Position numbers and translations under genes: made by a program. The notes under the pieces are model-generated. The model saw nothing but the letters and a program-made list of their open reading frames with translations, was not told the DNA's origin and made no database searches. DNA of 64,000 nt from Notospermus geniculatus (lineage: Eukaryota; Nemertea; Pilidiophora; Heteronemertea; Lineidae): assembly GCA_002633025.1 (NCBI GenBank), contig NMRB01001021.1:1936-65935 (forward strand), read 5' to 3'. Positions 31,755-42,375 of this stretch are shown piece by piece. How positions within the stretch are numbered: the stretch's first letter is position 1; each line of letters begins with the position of its first letter.

Positions 31755-31935
31755 TTTTGTTATTGTCGAATTGTAGATCCCTTATTTCCAGATTCGGATA
31801 AATGACGTGGTTGATGCCTGGCAAAGCGCACTGTATACACCTCCACGTGTACATGACCTGTTTTATGTATTTGGTATGTACGCAGAAATTGCATTTTATT
31901 CTTAAGTTCAGAAATGGCAAAGTGTAGATTCCAAG
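31755..31935 (-). pseudogene. unit 3, exon E4 remnant of the PAN-family gene
   Basis: Frame EAWNLHFAISELKNKMQF, then GHVHVEVYTVRFARHQPRHL, to STIRQ. The position of the donor has AT instead of GT, and a transposon fragment starts about ten bases further on. The downstream part is absent. Confidence 0.55.
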
Positions 31936-32202
31936 CTTCTTGTGGGAGTGGTCGCAATCCAGTATGAACAACAGACATCACACACTTAACTGAAACATAA
32001 AGAGCTTGTAAACTTCTGTTGTGGTTCCAACAGGTTTGTGGGAACCGCAAAAACCGTGTTCAGGCTTGTTTACGATGAATCGTAAATGGCGCCGCGATCA
32101 AAACACGGAAAATCAAGTTCGCGCATGCGCACATTTTTTCCTTGATTTTAAGCCTAGTTTATTTTGTGACTGGGTTTATATTGTTTAATACCACGTCATG
32201 CA

Positions 32203-32328
32203 GGGCCGATTTCACAAGGGTGTTTAAGCCTTAGGCGCATGTAACTTCGTCCAATGCATGGTGGAAGTGCGTGCATTTAGTGAAGTTACACGCGTGTAAG
32301 TCTTAAACACCCTTTGTGAAATCGGCCC
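32203..32328. mobile_element. foldback MITE with GGGCCGATTTCACAA ends
   Basis: Left GGGCCGATTTCACAAGGGTG, right CACCCTTTGTGAAATCGGCC; the inner arms include gttacacgcg / cgcatgtaac. A second copy is at 32982-33107. It is absent from the corresponding place in units 1 and 2. Confidence 0.82.
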
Positions 32329-32360
32329 ACAATGTCCCAATTTAAATCCTTCACTGGGAA

Positions 32361-32547
32361 TCTTTACTGCCGTTAGAGGCCACCACCAGTTAGCTGTCCT
32401 AGAACGTCCCAAAGTTGACGTCAGAGACGTAAAGCCACGGCCTCATCTCATTATGGATGTTGATGTGGTGTGCATTTTTTCTCTGTGACCTCAACTTCAT
32501 GACGTCCAAGGATCGCCCGCTGGTTGTGGCCTCTAACGGCAGTAAAT
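32361..32547. mobile_element. foldback MITE, TTTACTGCCGTTAGAGG family (copy 3)
   Basis: Same complementary ends as 14035-14217. Confidence 0.72.
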
Positions 32548-32981
32548 CTTTCACTGTCGGTCATCGCTACAATAAACCAAACCTCACTGCTGCACCTACA
32601 GCTTACCTGTGTGGTCGTGAAGAAACATCAAATAAATTCCCTGACTTTGTCTATCTCGTATGATTAGCAAAATTCTTCCTTCCTCTGGGTCGTCTTTCAA
32701 CCAAGTGGGCGCAACAACACAATTCTTCTTCCGTCTGTTCCATTCAGATCGGCTTATATATGTCGGTTTAATTTTCGACCTGCTGGAATCTTCAGGATCC
32801 GAGAATGANAGTCCAGTTCTATTGATTGACCCGTGACAAGTCTTTGGCTAGCTTCGCTGTTGGCCGCTACGCGGCGCGTTGGGCCCTTGCGTCAAGTTCG
32901 CGCATGCGCACATTTTTTCCTTGATTTTAAGCCTGGTTTATTTTGTGACTGGGTTTATATTGTTTAATACCACGTCACACA

Positions 32982-33107
32982 GGGCTGATTTCACAAAGGT
33001 GTTTAAGCCTTAGGCGCGTGTAACTTCGTCCAATGCTTGGTGGAAGTGCGTGCATTTAGTGAAGTTACACGCGTGTAAGTCTTAAACACCCTTTGTGAAA
33101 TCGGCCC
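32982..33107. mobile_element. foldback MITE with GGGCYGATTTCACAA ends (second copy)
   Basis: Duplicate of 32203-32328 within the tandem repeat. Confidence 0.8.
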
Positions 33108-33138
33108 ACAATGTCCAATTTAAATTCTTCACTGGGAA

Positions 33139-33322
33139 TCTTTACTGCCGTTAGAGGCCACCACCAGTTAGCTGTCCTAGAACGTCCCAAAGTTGACGTC
33201 AGAGACGTAAAGCCACGGCCTCATTTCATTATGGATGTTGATGTGGTGTGCACTTCTCTGTGACATCAACTTCATGACGTCCAAGGACCGCAAACTAGTG
33301 GTGGCCTCTAACGGCACTAAAT
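33139..33322. mobile_element. foldback MITE, TTTACTGCCGTTAGAGG family (copy 4)
   Basis: Duplicate of 32361-32547. Confidence 0.72.
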
Positions 33323-33854
33323 CTTCTGCTGTCGGTCATCGCTACAATGAACCAAACCTCACTGCTGCACCTACAACTTACCTGCATTGTCGTGAAGAAA
33401 CATCAAATAAATTCCCTGACTTTGTCTATCTCGTATGATTAGCAAAATTCTTCCTTCCTCTGGGTCGTCTTTCAACCAAGTGGGCGCAACAACACAATTC
33501 TTCTTCCGTCTGTTCCATTCCGATCGGCTTATATATGTCGGTTTAATTTTCGACCTGCTGGAATCTTCAGGATCCGAGAATGAAGTCAGAATGACGAGTC
33601 CCTAATCACATGACATGAAAAATAAAATGGTCACCCCAGTTTTCATCTGACCTACTTTTCTACATGTAGGTCACAGAGGCCGAGAATTGCGTTTCGTCAA
33701 GGTGGCTACCTGACCGGCCATATCTTATACCCCGTCACACTAGAGGCAGAATGAGCAGGAATAATGCCGTTGGAATGACAATTCATAGTTCATTCCTGGA
33801 CATCCGAAGTGCATTCTAAAAATTCTGACTGCATTCTGACTGCGTTCCTAATTT

Positions 33855-34000
33855 TTCCTCAGAAAAAGGTTCTAACTGGAACCTTTATGGGTTCTTTAGC
33901 GACCGAAAGGTTCTATATGGAACCCTTTCGGGTTCTTTACAGAAGGTTCTATATAGAACCCTGGGGTTCCCCTGGTGCGGCACAAAGAACATTTTTGGCT
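33855..34000. repeat. GGTTCTATATAGAACC palindrome cluster
   Basis: Several hairpin motifs (aaggttctatatggaacc, ggttctatatagaacc, gggttcttt). Probably a small foldback element; it lies in the intron region of unit 3. Confidence 0.6.
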
Positions 34001-34171
34001 AAGAGTGTAATTTGACTCGTGTATCGTTTTTCAGTGTGGTACCCATTGTTCGGAACACACTGGGAAACGCACTCGCTGTTTCTCTGTGTGTCACCCATTG
34101 TCAAGTCGCCGCTTATTCTGTCAATCTATTGCAATGTCACACTGGCACACGGGCCACACTGAAAAACGTTA

Positions 34172-34363
34172 AGCCTAGGTCACACTGTGGCGACTTTGGA
34201 GGGCGAATCCCCGCGAACTAGATTGAAACGGTCCATGGACCATGTACTCACCCCTTTGGACATAATAGTGTAATGACAGAGAGAGCCATGTACATGGTCC
34301 ATGGACCATTTCATTCTAGTTCGCGAGGATTCGCCCGTCTAAGTCGCCACAGTGACCCACGGG
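34172..34363. mobile_element. foldback MITE with CTAGGTCACACTGTGGCGAC ends
   Basis: The left end (ggtcacactgtggcgactt) pairs with aagtcgccacagtgaccc at the right. The inner arms (cgaatccccgcgaactag / ctagttcgcgaggattcg) and the centre (ggtccatggaccat) also pair. Confidence 0.82.
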
Positions 34364-34387
34364 CTTTACAAACAGTGGCCCGTAGAG

Positions 34388-34485
34388 CTTCCTTAACTCT
34401 AAGGTCCACTTTAAGCTTCTATATTCTGCCCTGCAAACAATAGCTAAAGGTAAACCTTAGAGTTAAGGAAGCTTCTAGAATGAGG
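34388..34485. mobile_element. small foldback element
   Basis: gagcttccttaactctaagg on the left pairs with ccttagagttaaggaagctt on the right, around a short spacer. Confidence 0.7.
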
Positions 34486-34640
34486 AAAGGAAGCTTCCCT
34501 GTAACTTTGCTTTAAAGTAGAGCATGCTTCGTGTTTGCTGTTTGTTTCAAGATCCTTTCACATTGTACAGTTCAAGCTTCAGTCCGTGGTGGTCGCGATT
34601 TTGTCGTGCTCTTGATGACCCACACACGCGCCCAGATATA

Positions 34641-34760
34641 GGGCCGTATTTTAGAACATTCCTTAACATTAAGGTCCACCTTAAATCTATTCTTCTCGAT
34701 GATTTTACAATAGACTTAAGGTCGACCTCAACGTTAAGTAACGTTCTAAAATATGACCCA
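34641..34760. mobile_element. foldback MITE with GGGCCGTATTTTAGAAC ends
   Basis: Left gggccgtattttagaacatt; right aacgttctaaaatatgaccc. The inner arms (aaggtccaccttaa / ttaaggtcgacctc) pair. Confidence 0.75.
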
Positions 34761-35114
34761 TAAAGTCCAGCCAACAAGACACCTGTGGGTGGTTGGAAGT
34801 GCAAAGGCCATCTAGTCCATGGGGCTCTCAACATGACAAATTTCCATTTTAAACAGAATGCAAGGCCCAATCACTAACCCTCCGCAGGACTTGCATGTTC
34901 GTAGGTCGACCAGTTCTATATCCTTTAACCATAGTTATGTAATAATAGGGTTTGAGGATTAAACCAGTCGGCTTTCTAAACCGCATGTTATAAAGAATTG
35001 GGAAGGTCCTCGCAAATGCATTCTGCCTAGTGCATCGTGTAGAAATCGGCGAACCTCTTCCTATACACTCTGCAGCAAGCAGCCAGATTCCGTGTTCAAC
35101 GCTTTGGGATTTTC

Positions 35115-35445
35115 CATCTTGTCCAAACAAGGCTATCGACGGACTCCGTCTTTAGCCTTGTCCGAATCATGTCATCTTTTCCGGTAATGCATAAATTATT
35201 AATGAACCTGACCCCTACTTGACCCCGCCTCCGAGCCAATCAGAACTCGCGAAACAAATCACCGTTGGATACTTTCTTTGCTCATCACGCTCGAATTAGT
35301 AACATGGATTTTGATTGGCACGTCGATTTTCCTTCGCGCCCCGATGATTGGCTGAGGCTCTCACCCCCTCAGAAACGGGAAATGTGATGGATTCGAACCA
35401 GGCTAGATGGCCGTCAGGCCAGATAGACTGGTGAGCACCAGATGG
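35115..35445. repeat. left arm of a long inverted repeat
   Basis: About 330 bp, nearly the reverse complement of 36238-36565. Outer end catcttgtccaaacaaggct, inner end ggtgagcaccagatgg. Confidence 0.88.
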
Positions 35446-36099
35446 GATTTTCTTGTGCGCCCAATCAGAAGCCTCGTTTCTTCGTCGTTCACGGAACAAA
35501 AAATATCAATGATTCATTTCATCAAATTTTGATTGGTCAACGTCATTATACCAGGAACACGTCATGCACGTGGGTCGGTGCCAAGCTTGCCGCGATTGGT
35601 TGCCATTTTTGGGACCGGGGATATCCGTTGAACACGGAATGTGGTTTGCTTTCAAGGGAGGAGAAGCCGAGTCTTTACCTGAAGTCAGTGAAGATGTGCA
35701 AATGCGACTGGAAGCAACTGAACACAACAGTCGCTATCGTTCCGCGTACCGTACATCGGTCACGACAGGTCATTACGGCAACAAGTGGCACAGTCCAGTC
35801 GTCAATCTGCACAGAAAAAAATCGATCTCAGCTCGAGTTAAAATGAGTCTCTAGCCTGCTATTTTGTCCCTAAAATGAGTTTCTTTGCTACTCGAACACA
35901 GAAATGAGTACCATTTTTCTAAGGCTTTACCAGTTTTCTTGCATCGACTGGAGATAACTGCAACTGGAGTCTCATTCTGAAGTGGAGACAAAGTCTACTC
36001 ATTTTGAGTTTTCTCAGTTCTCCAGTCGATGGGACAGGGCATCAGCTGGAGAAAATTGGAAACAAACCGAGGGGAACCAAAATCTGCTCATGAGAAGCT

Positions 36100-36172
36100 C
36101 GGTGGTGTGGTGGTTCTGGTGTCCGACTTGCGATCAGAGGGTCCTGGGTTCGAAACCCACTGGGTGTGAAAC
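36100..36172 (+). mobile_element. tRNA-like SINE head
   Basis: A-box-like tggtgtggtggttctgg and B-box-like gggttcgaaaccc at typical spacing, followed by a T run. It lacks a clean cloverleaf, so I call it a SINE head and not a tRNA gene. Confidence 0.5.
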
Positions 36173-36237
36173 GTTTTTTTTATATATGGCGACATCACTT
36201 GTTTATTTGATTCGAGACAACGACAATCCGGTGGAGA

Positions 36238-36565
36238 CCATCTGGTGCTCACCAGTCTATCTGGCCTGACGGCCATCTAGCCTGGTTCGAATCCATCTTA
36301 TTTCCCGTTTCTGAGGGGGTGAGAGCCTCAGCCAATCATCGGGGCGCGAAGGAAAATCGACGTGCCAATCAAAATCCATGTTATAAATTCGAGCGTGAAG
36401 AGCAAAGAAAGTGTCCAACGGTGATTTGTTTCGCGAGTTCTGATTGGCTCGGAGGCGGGGTCAAGTAGGGGTCAGGTTCATTAATAATTTATGCATTAAC
36501 GGAAAAGATGACATGATTCGGACAAGGCTAAAGACGGAGTCGATAGCCTTGTTTGAACAAGATGG
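36238..36565. repeat. right arm of the long inverted repeat
   Basis: Reverse complement of 35115-35445. Confidence 0.88.
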
Positions 36566-36779
36566 TGGAGACAGCTAAGAATCATTTTAACCAGTTGGAG
36601 ACAATGTCATCTCAAGTGGAGACACAGTTATGTCTATTCGAGTTGCAAAAGAAACTCATTTTAGGGACAAGAGTTGGAGATTCATTTTATCTCGAGATGA
36701 GATCGTTTTTTCTTTCTGTGTGGAGCGCGCACATCGGACAGGCAATGGGGTACTAAATGCTACACGGAGGTTGTCGACG

Positions 36780-37135
36780 TCTACCGATCAGACCACTCGG
36801 GAGTCATGTGATAAACATTCAGTTCACCAGGTGTGCTCCACAAACGAGGTAATTCATTGCCATCGCGCGTACATCGGAAGCGACTGGAAGCAACCTTTGG
36901 CAACGAGCAGAACATGAGTAACTGGATGGCAACGGTCGGCAACAGAGTTGCCGGTGCACGTACATCGGCCTGTTTGAGCATCTGATCAATTGCTGCTGGT
37001 TCCATGTAGTAGACAACTGTTGCCGGAAACGCCATTGCCGGGAGTTGCTTCCAGCTGTCGCGAGGCCGATGTACCTAGGCTTACAAGATCATAGTGAGCA
37101 CTCCTACTGACCGTTGTGAGGAGTGACCAATGTAC
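36780..37135. other. gene-free stretch before exon X of unit 3
   Basis: Contains inverse pairs such as gtacatcgg / ccgatgtac and gactggaagcaacc / gcaactcccggc-like text, probably another foldback element. A short direct repeat (tactgaccgttgtgaggagt at 37105 and 37133) marks where sequence was inserted beside the exon X donor. Confidence 0.45.
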
Positions 37136-37139
37136 TGAC

Positions 37140-37265
37140 CGTTGTGAGGAGTGCTATTCGTCCACTCTTGCTAATGGCTACCCCTGGATATTGACAAGGA
37201 TATCGGCGTAATTGACTGATGCGGCCTGTCGTTGTCTTCTCTAGCATTCGTAGTCTTTGTTCTGG
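37140..37265 (-). CDS. unit 3, exon X of the PAN-family gene
   Basis: 42 codons between acceptor ACACTTTTCAG and donor ACG|GTCAGT: PEQRLRMLEKTTTGRISQLR, then RYPCQYPGVAISKSGRIALL, then TT. One codon shorter than units 1 and 2, in frame, with conservative changes. Sequence beyond the donor is unrelated to units 1 and 2 because a cluster of repeats was inserted there; the continuation of the old sequence is at 34960-35020. Confidence 0.55.
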
Positions 37266-38120
37266 CTGAAAAGTGTCGGATATAGATATTTTTTTTTTGG
37301 GGGGGGGGGATTTCCTCCGATTCATATTGACATTCCTGGTCAGTCGTCTACAAGCACTGCTGCAGTAATTACGTACACAGTGGGTTTTAACCATAAAGAA
37401 GTCAGAAAAAATTCTAATGGGAAAAAATCTGTTGGGANGGCGAAGGTCCAGTATATTACAATAAGGCCAGGTTCACATAGAGCTACAGGGTACACGGATA
37501 TTTTTATCAGACAAATAATTTCCAATATTTTATGACTGGACGTCAAGTATTTTTTTAATATCTGGAAAATGAGAAATAATTTTTAAAACGTTTCTTCACA
37601 GATATTATAGGATCGATTGGGGAAGTATATCGCGTTTATTTAAATTTCCGAATTGTGAAAAATGATATTTTAGTGATATTTTTGCAATCGTGATATTTTA
37701 GTGATATTTTGCCAGAAACCCTAAATTTCGTAAGTGATCTTTTAAACAACGCCGTAGGGCATAACATGACACATGTGTGAGGTTGAAACCATCGATATTA
37801 GCTGAGAAACTAAGGATAATCTGCTGGCTTTTTAGTTTTTAACAAGACTGTGCATTTCAACAGGTTTACGTAAAATTTGCACATGGAATACTAATGACGC
37901 TGAAAATAGCTCTTCAATCCTCGGAAATGGAACTCAAGGCATCAGGGTGACTGATTCATGTACCCCCAAAACACAAAAAAGTTGAAGTTCGCGCCAAGTA
38001 CATAAAGCAAAAATTAAGGCAGTGAGAGACATCTGGTGGTAACACACGAAGTGTATCCCTAAGTTACTACATCGTTCGCATGTAAACCTTTACGTTTGAT
38101 TCCTTTATGATATTATTTAC

Positions 38121-38705
38121 CTTGAGAACAAATTCAAATTTGTAGACGATAACCACAAAATGTCCATTCTTCGTGTGGTACAAAACAACTCCGTGGTTCC
38201 CTCTGATATAAATACCACCGAAACAGGACTTTGGCCCTCGGTGTCCGTGACCCTTAAGCGAAATGGTCGGAAGTTCTTGTACATATCCAGACCTCAGCTC
38301 ATACCAAGAGACATTGTATTCAAGAGTTTTTCTATTGTTTCCAATGTTAACTGCGTGAAGAAATACATAACCATTGACTGATTCACAAAAGATGTCCATC
38401 AACTTACAGTTCCTACATGTAACTGAGAGTGTGACATTTGCAACCGATTGAATTATTTTCTTGGTCCTCTCTGTCTTAATTCTCACAATGTCCACCCTTC
38501 CAGTGGTGGTCCTTTCAAATTGTTCCTCTGCTCGTGACGTCACCCATACGTCATAGTGTGTTTCCCTTCTTTGGATAAACCCGCACGCCATCATTTTACC
38601 ATTGACTGTTAAGTCATGTGTGAATACATGAAATGGCTTAAAACTAGCCTTCGCTTGATTTCTGTTTTTGAAGTCCTTTTTCAAAATATATCTTTTGCTT
38701 CCGAG
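38121..38705 (-). CDS. unit 3, exon E2 copy a of the PAN-family gene
   Basis: 585 nt, 195 codons, phase 0; acceptor TTGCTTTAG|CTCGGAAGC, donor CTCAAG|GTAAAT. The frame is open throughout: MACGFIQRRETHYDVWVTSR, TGRVDIVRIKTERTKK, LSVTCRNCKLMDIFCES, FGGIYIRGNHGVVLYHTK, HFVVIVYKFEFVLK. A near-identical second copy lies upstream at 39095-39679. The TACATGTA at 38414-38421 adds two residues relative to units 1 and 2. Confidence 0.72.
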
Positions 38706-38724
38706 CTAAAGCAAGTAAAGATTA

Positions 38725-38851
38725 GGGCCGACCGCACAGAATGTCCGATAGTGCTACCGGCCCCTATCGGCAGTTAGTTAACGCATTTTCCATCAATTAA
38801 ACCACAAATAGGCACCGAAAGCACTAATCGGACTTTCAGTGCGGTCGGCCC
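38725..38851. mobile_element. foldback MITE, GGGCCGACCGCACAGA family (copy 1)
   Basis: Left GGGCCGACCGCACAGAATGT; right actttcagtgcggtcggccc. The inner parts (ccgatagtgct / agcactaatcgg) pair. Relatives: 39699-40158, 44221-44512, 46180-46309. Confidence 0.85.
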
Positions 38852-39094
38852 TGGATTGAAAAAAGGGACAGGGAGACTTAAGAATTAACCATGCCCTCGG
38901 AAACTAGTAGGCCTACCCATGGAGCAATGAAATGGCCAGGGCCATTGTGCTCACCTCTGTGACAGAGTATGAAGTGTGAGTAGCCTGGTGATACACCGAA
39001 TGGTGAAGGATTAGTGCAGAAACATCGTAACATTTACTACCGATGAGATATGGCCAAAGTCACTTTTTCAAGATGGCCGCCTGGCAGCCATTAC

Positions 39095-39679
39095 CTTGAG
39101 AACAAATTCAAATTTGTAGACGATAACCACAAAATGTCCATTCTTCGTGTGGTACAAAACAACTCCGTGGTTCCCTCTGATAAAAATACCACCAAAACAG
39201 GACTTTGGCCCTCGGTATCCGTGAACCTTAAGCGAAATCGTCGGAAGTTCTTGTACATATCCAGACCTCAGCTCATACCAAGAGACATTGTATTCAAGAG
39301 TTTTTCTGTTGTTTCCAATGTTAACTGCGTGGAGAAATACATAACCATTGGCTGATTCACAAAAGATGTCCATCAACTTACAGTTCCTAGATGTAACTGA
39401 GAGTGTGACATTTGCAACCGATTGTATTATTTTCTTGGTCCCCTCTGTCTTAATTCTCACAATGTCCACCCTTCCAGTGGTGGTCCTTTCAAATTGTTCC
39501 TCTACTCGTGACGTCACCCATACGTCATAGTGTGTTTCCCTTCTTTGGATAAACCCGCAGGCCATCATTTTACCATTGACTGTTAAGTCATGTGTGAATA
39601 CATGAAACGGCTTAAAACTAGCCTTCGCTTGATTTCTGTTTTTGAAGTGCTTTTTCAAAATATATCTTTTGCTTCCGAG
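39095..39679 (-). CDS. unit 3, exon E2 copy b of the PAN-family gene
   Basis: 585 nt, 195 codons, phase 0; acceptor identical to copy a, donor CTCAAG|GTAATG. The protein differs from copy a by a handful of residues (for example RVEEQF for RAEEQF, LKVHGYRG for LKGHGHRG) and no stop. Copies a and b start about 975 bp apart and each carries the GGGCCGACC MITE upstream, so the block was duplicated as a unit. Both have usable splice sites of the same phase, so exclusive or joint use is possible. Confidence 0.72.
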
Positions 39680-39698
39680 CTAAAGCAAGTAAAGATTA

Positions 39699-40158
39699 GG
39701 GCCGACCGCACAGAATGTCCGATAGTGCCGTTCGGAACTTCCGAAGGCAACTGCTCGGCAATTTCCGTGACGGCTCGCATTTCCCCTCGGACACAATTCC
39801 AAGGCAGCCATCTTGAATGCGCAGTGATTGCCTTCAGTTTCTGTGGCTTTGGATGCGGTCGCCTCATCACACCCTGCGCATGAACGAAATAGGCCCCACA
39901 AAACGTTGCGTTATTGATCAATAATTGGCAGATTGGGTGAGATATTGGTAAGTTTATATATAATATGCCTCAACTTATCCAGGAAATAAGGTTGGCTATC
40001 TTAGCGGGCCAAAATTCGGCGAAAATAGTCCCACGGTCGGTCACGTGGGTTTGTTGATAACAACATGGCTGCCTTGGACTTGTTAGTTAACGCATTTTCC
40101 ATCAACTAAACCCAATAGGCACCGAAAGCACTAATCGGACTTTCTGTGCGGTCGGCCC
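39699..40158. mobile_element. GGGCCGACCGCACAGA MITE with a secondary insertion
   Basis: Same ends as 38725-38851, but about 330 bp of other sequence (roughly 39733-40080) sits in the left half. The duplicate at 38725 shows the uninterrupted form. Confidence 0.75.
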
Positions 40159-40317
40159 TGGATTGAAAAAAAAGAGACAGGGAGACTTAAGAATTAACCA
40201 TGCCCTCGGAAACTAGTAGGCCTACCCATGGAGCAAAAAGGTAACCTCCGAGGTAACTTTCACCGAAAGCATTTTTTATTGAAAAATATTAAAACAAGTT
40301 GAACAATACATGAACAC

Positions 40318-40733
40318 CAGGTGCGTGTCCAGGATTTTGAGCAGAGGGGGCTCCAGCCCCCCGAGGGTCGTTGATGATGGAGCCGGAGGGGGAACGCGAG
40401 GGGGATCCTCGCGTAGGAAATTTTGTAAAATCTGCACACCGAAAGACGCCATTTCCCAGCATTTCAGCCTGGAATGTTTCGTGATTGAGTAAACCTGGTG
40501 GCATTCGCCACACCCAACAACGGATGGGCTTAGTAATAACAGAACTATAGCAGGTACTAGGCCTACATCTATATCAGAGGAGGGGTCCGAAGTTTCGAGA
40601 ACCCGCTAGACCCTTCACCTATTTGCCCCTGATCTGCCTAGTCATTTATGCTCGCTTGAAGTGATACGGGTGAAAAAAATCTATGGCCTACGCGAGCAGG
40701 GGGTCCGGACCCCCCTCTGGACACGCGCCTGTA
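40318..40733. mobile_element. transposon with CAGGTGCGTGTCCAG ends
   Basis: Left end CAGGTGCGTGTCCAGGATTT; right end gtctggacacgcgcctg-like (RC CAGGCGCGTGTCCAG). It has G-rich/C-rich subterminal blocks and the phrase agacgccatttcccagcatttc, typical of the hAT-like elements here. It lies in the intron between E1 and E2 of unit 3. Confidence 0.65.
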
Positions 40734-40801
40734 ATACATGTAGGCCTATCTTCTTCGATGCAAAATTCATCGGGAAGTGCGAGGCCTACTTGTTGACTTA
40801 C

Positions 40802-41149
40802 CCTGACGGTAACAACATGCCTGCCCCGCAATATCCGAAGATTCTCATTTCGGTAGTCGTTATCCTGACCAGTGTAGAAGTAATCATTCTGTAGAAAACA
40901 AAATGATTTTTTCCTGACCAAACTGAATCCAGTACAACCTCTATACAAAGAGCAGATCATGGCACAGTGCAGCTCACGTTCCGTTAGCAAGGGGTGAGAA
41001 ACCAAATTATACGTTACTTGGTTGCCGACTCGAACGGCAACCGAAACGAATACATGTATCTGTTGGCCGAAAGTAACCTCGTGCAGAAGAAAGAATGTAC
41101 GGAGAAGGAAAACTGCCGGCGGTAAAAACGTTCGATTCTTGGTCGTCAT
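40802..41149 (-). CDS. unit 3, first coding exon: signal peptide and PAN/apple-like module
   Basis: ATG at 41149. Signal peptide MTTKNRTFLPPAVFLLRTFF then LLHEVTFGQQ. PAN/apple-like cysteines: ELHCAMICSLYRGCTGF and KKSFCFLQND. A good donor (AGG|GTAAGT) ends the exon at phase 0 after 116 codons, matching the phase-0 start of E2. PAN modules bind proteins or sugars in secreted and surface proteins; the ligand here is unknown. The TACATGTA at 41051-41058 adds two residues compared with unit 2. Confidence 0.78.
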
Positions 41150-41699
41150 AGTCCGAACGTCTGACTCGTATTGCTATTTTTAGCCTGTGCTGGACGCAAT
41201 ACAGAGTCAGATGATGAGTAAACGAACAACCAGATTTTGGTTCTACGTCATCAGCATGATCAGATCACGGATTGGTCGTTCCCGTATCACGTGACCTCAA
41301 ACAGTAACGATCGCGATGCTGTGCTTCGGCCTTTCGAGAGGAACATATTTCGTGATTTTGATACCAAATTGCGGTTTTCTTGTCAAACGAATGTTTGTCT
41401 GTCTAGAGTGAACAGAGAGCGTGATAGCGAGTGTAGCTGTTTGAAACCTAAGCAAGTAGAATGCCTGAGAGCAGCATTGTCAAATGATACGATTGCCGTA
41501 ACTAAGTGAATATGCAAAACACGACCTGGAGATGAACGGACCAATCAAAATAGACCCCCCGCGATAGGCTTCATCTGACTCTTGTTGCGTCCGTCAGTTC
41601 TGCAAATGAGCAACAGGTGGCAGTGTTCGGACTATGGTCGTCATGGTTCGTCTACGTTGTTTGTGATTTTCGTTTGGTAATGCTCAAATGGCAGGTCAT

Positions 41700-42375
41700 C
41701 GTAGCACTTCCTTCTAAATCAATCAGAGTTTGAAATCATGAAATGTCACGATGGAGCTCCCAATCCGAAATGATGAACAAAGGAAAAGCAATCGCTCAGG
41801 CTGGGAGAGTCGAATCTCTCTCCCCTTTTCCATAACTTCAAATCAGCGTCACCGTACTCTATACGTTCCACTCCTAACCCGACAAAGTTATCGACTTCTG
41901 CAGCGATAAGTTTGGTAGGGGAAAAATGTACAATTTTGTAATACATGTATACTATTGCTTTGTTTTTTCCATTGTATCAACATTGATCTGTATGTGCCTG
42001 TAATAATGGCCGTTTGTCAAGATTTCTTCAGCGATAATCAGATGAGTAGAATTTGTTTCTAATTATTTCATTTTTTGACTCTCTGTTTCAATAATCTATT
42101 TGAGTATGCTAGCAATGATTGCTTTTAATTAAATTTTTGATGTAGACCCGTGCGTGTATGTAAAAATGGGATTCGAAAATTGACGATAGGCCTTAATGGA
42201 ACAAGAAGACGTTTTTTTTGGGGGGGGGGCATCCGTTCCAAGTCTGGTCTGTTTTTTCCTTTCTGAAATTGGATGGCCAGAGACCATATCGCCCCGCGTC
42301 TCTTTTTCAGAAATTTCATTTCGTTTTACATGTAGTACAATTTAGGAAAAATATTCCGCCCTTCACAACCCCACT
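41700..42375. repeat. diverged copy of the region upstream of unit 2
   Basis: Tracts such as caatgattgcttttaatt and gggattcgaaaattgacgatagg match 20700-20870 and 29760-29900. The CARD-like exon is not found here; the element at 42376 begins where it would lie. Confidence 0.6.

Larger units (their letters stand above)
32104..32810. repeat. tandem duplication (about 784-bp period), first copy
   Basis: Repeated at 32889-33590 (starts caagttcgcgcatgcgcac in both). It includes the MITEs 32203-32328 and 32361-32547. A single N at 32810 sits at the join, so an assembly artefact is possible. Confidence 0.75.
32889..33590. repeat. tandem duplication, second copy
   Basis: Partner of 32104-32810, slightly diverged (single-base and short indel differences), which argues that it is real. 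Confidence 0.75.
35810..36720. mobile_element. DNA element with CACAGAAA...TTTCTGTG ends, interrupted
   Basis: Left end cacagaaaaaaatcgatctc, right end gatcgttttttctttctgtg. The subterminal motif aaaatgagt(t/c)tc and complementary gagattcattttatctcg lie at opposite ends. It is interrupted by the right arm of the long inverted repeat and the tRNA-like tract. Confidence 0.6.

Noticed and set aside
36100-36172. Possible functional tRNA gene
   Set aside because: A and B boxes are present, but acceptor and anticodon stems do not pair convincingly; I treat it as a SINE head.
40318-40733. Target duplication 'aatacatg' around the CAGGTGCG element
   Set aside because: The two copies are not directly adjacent to the element ends, so the match may be chance.
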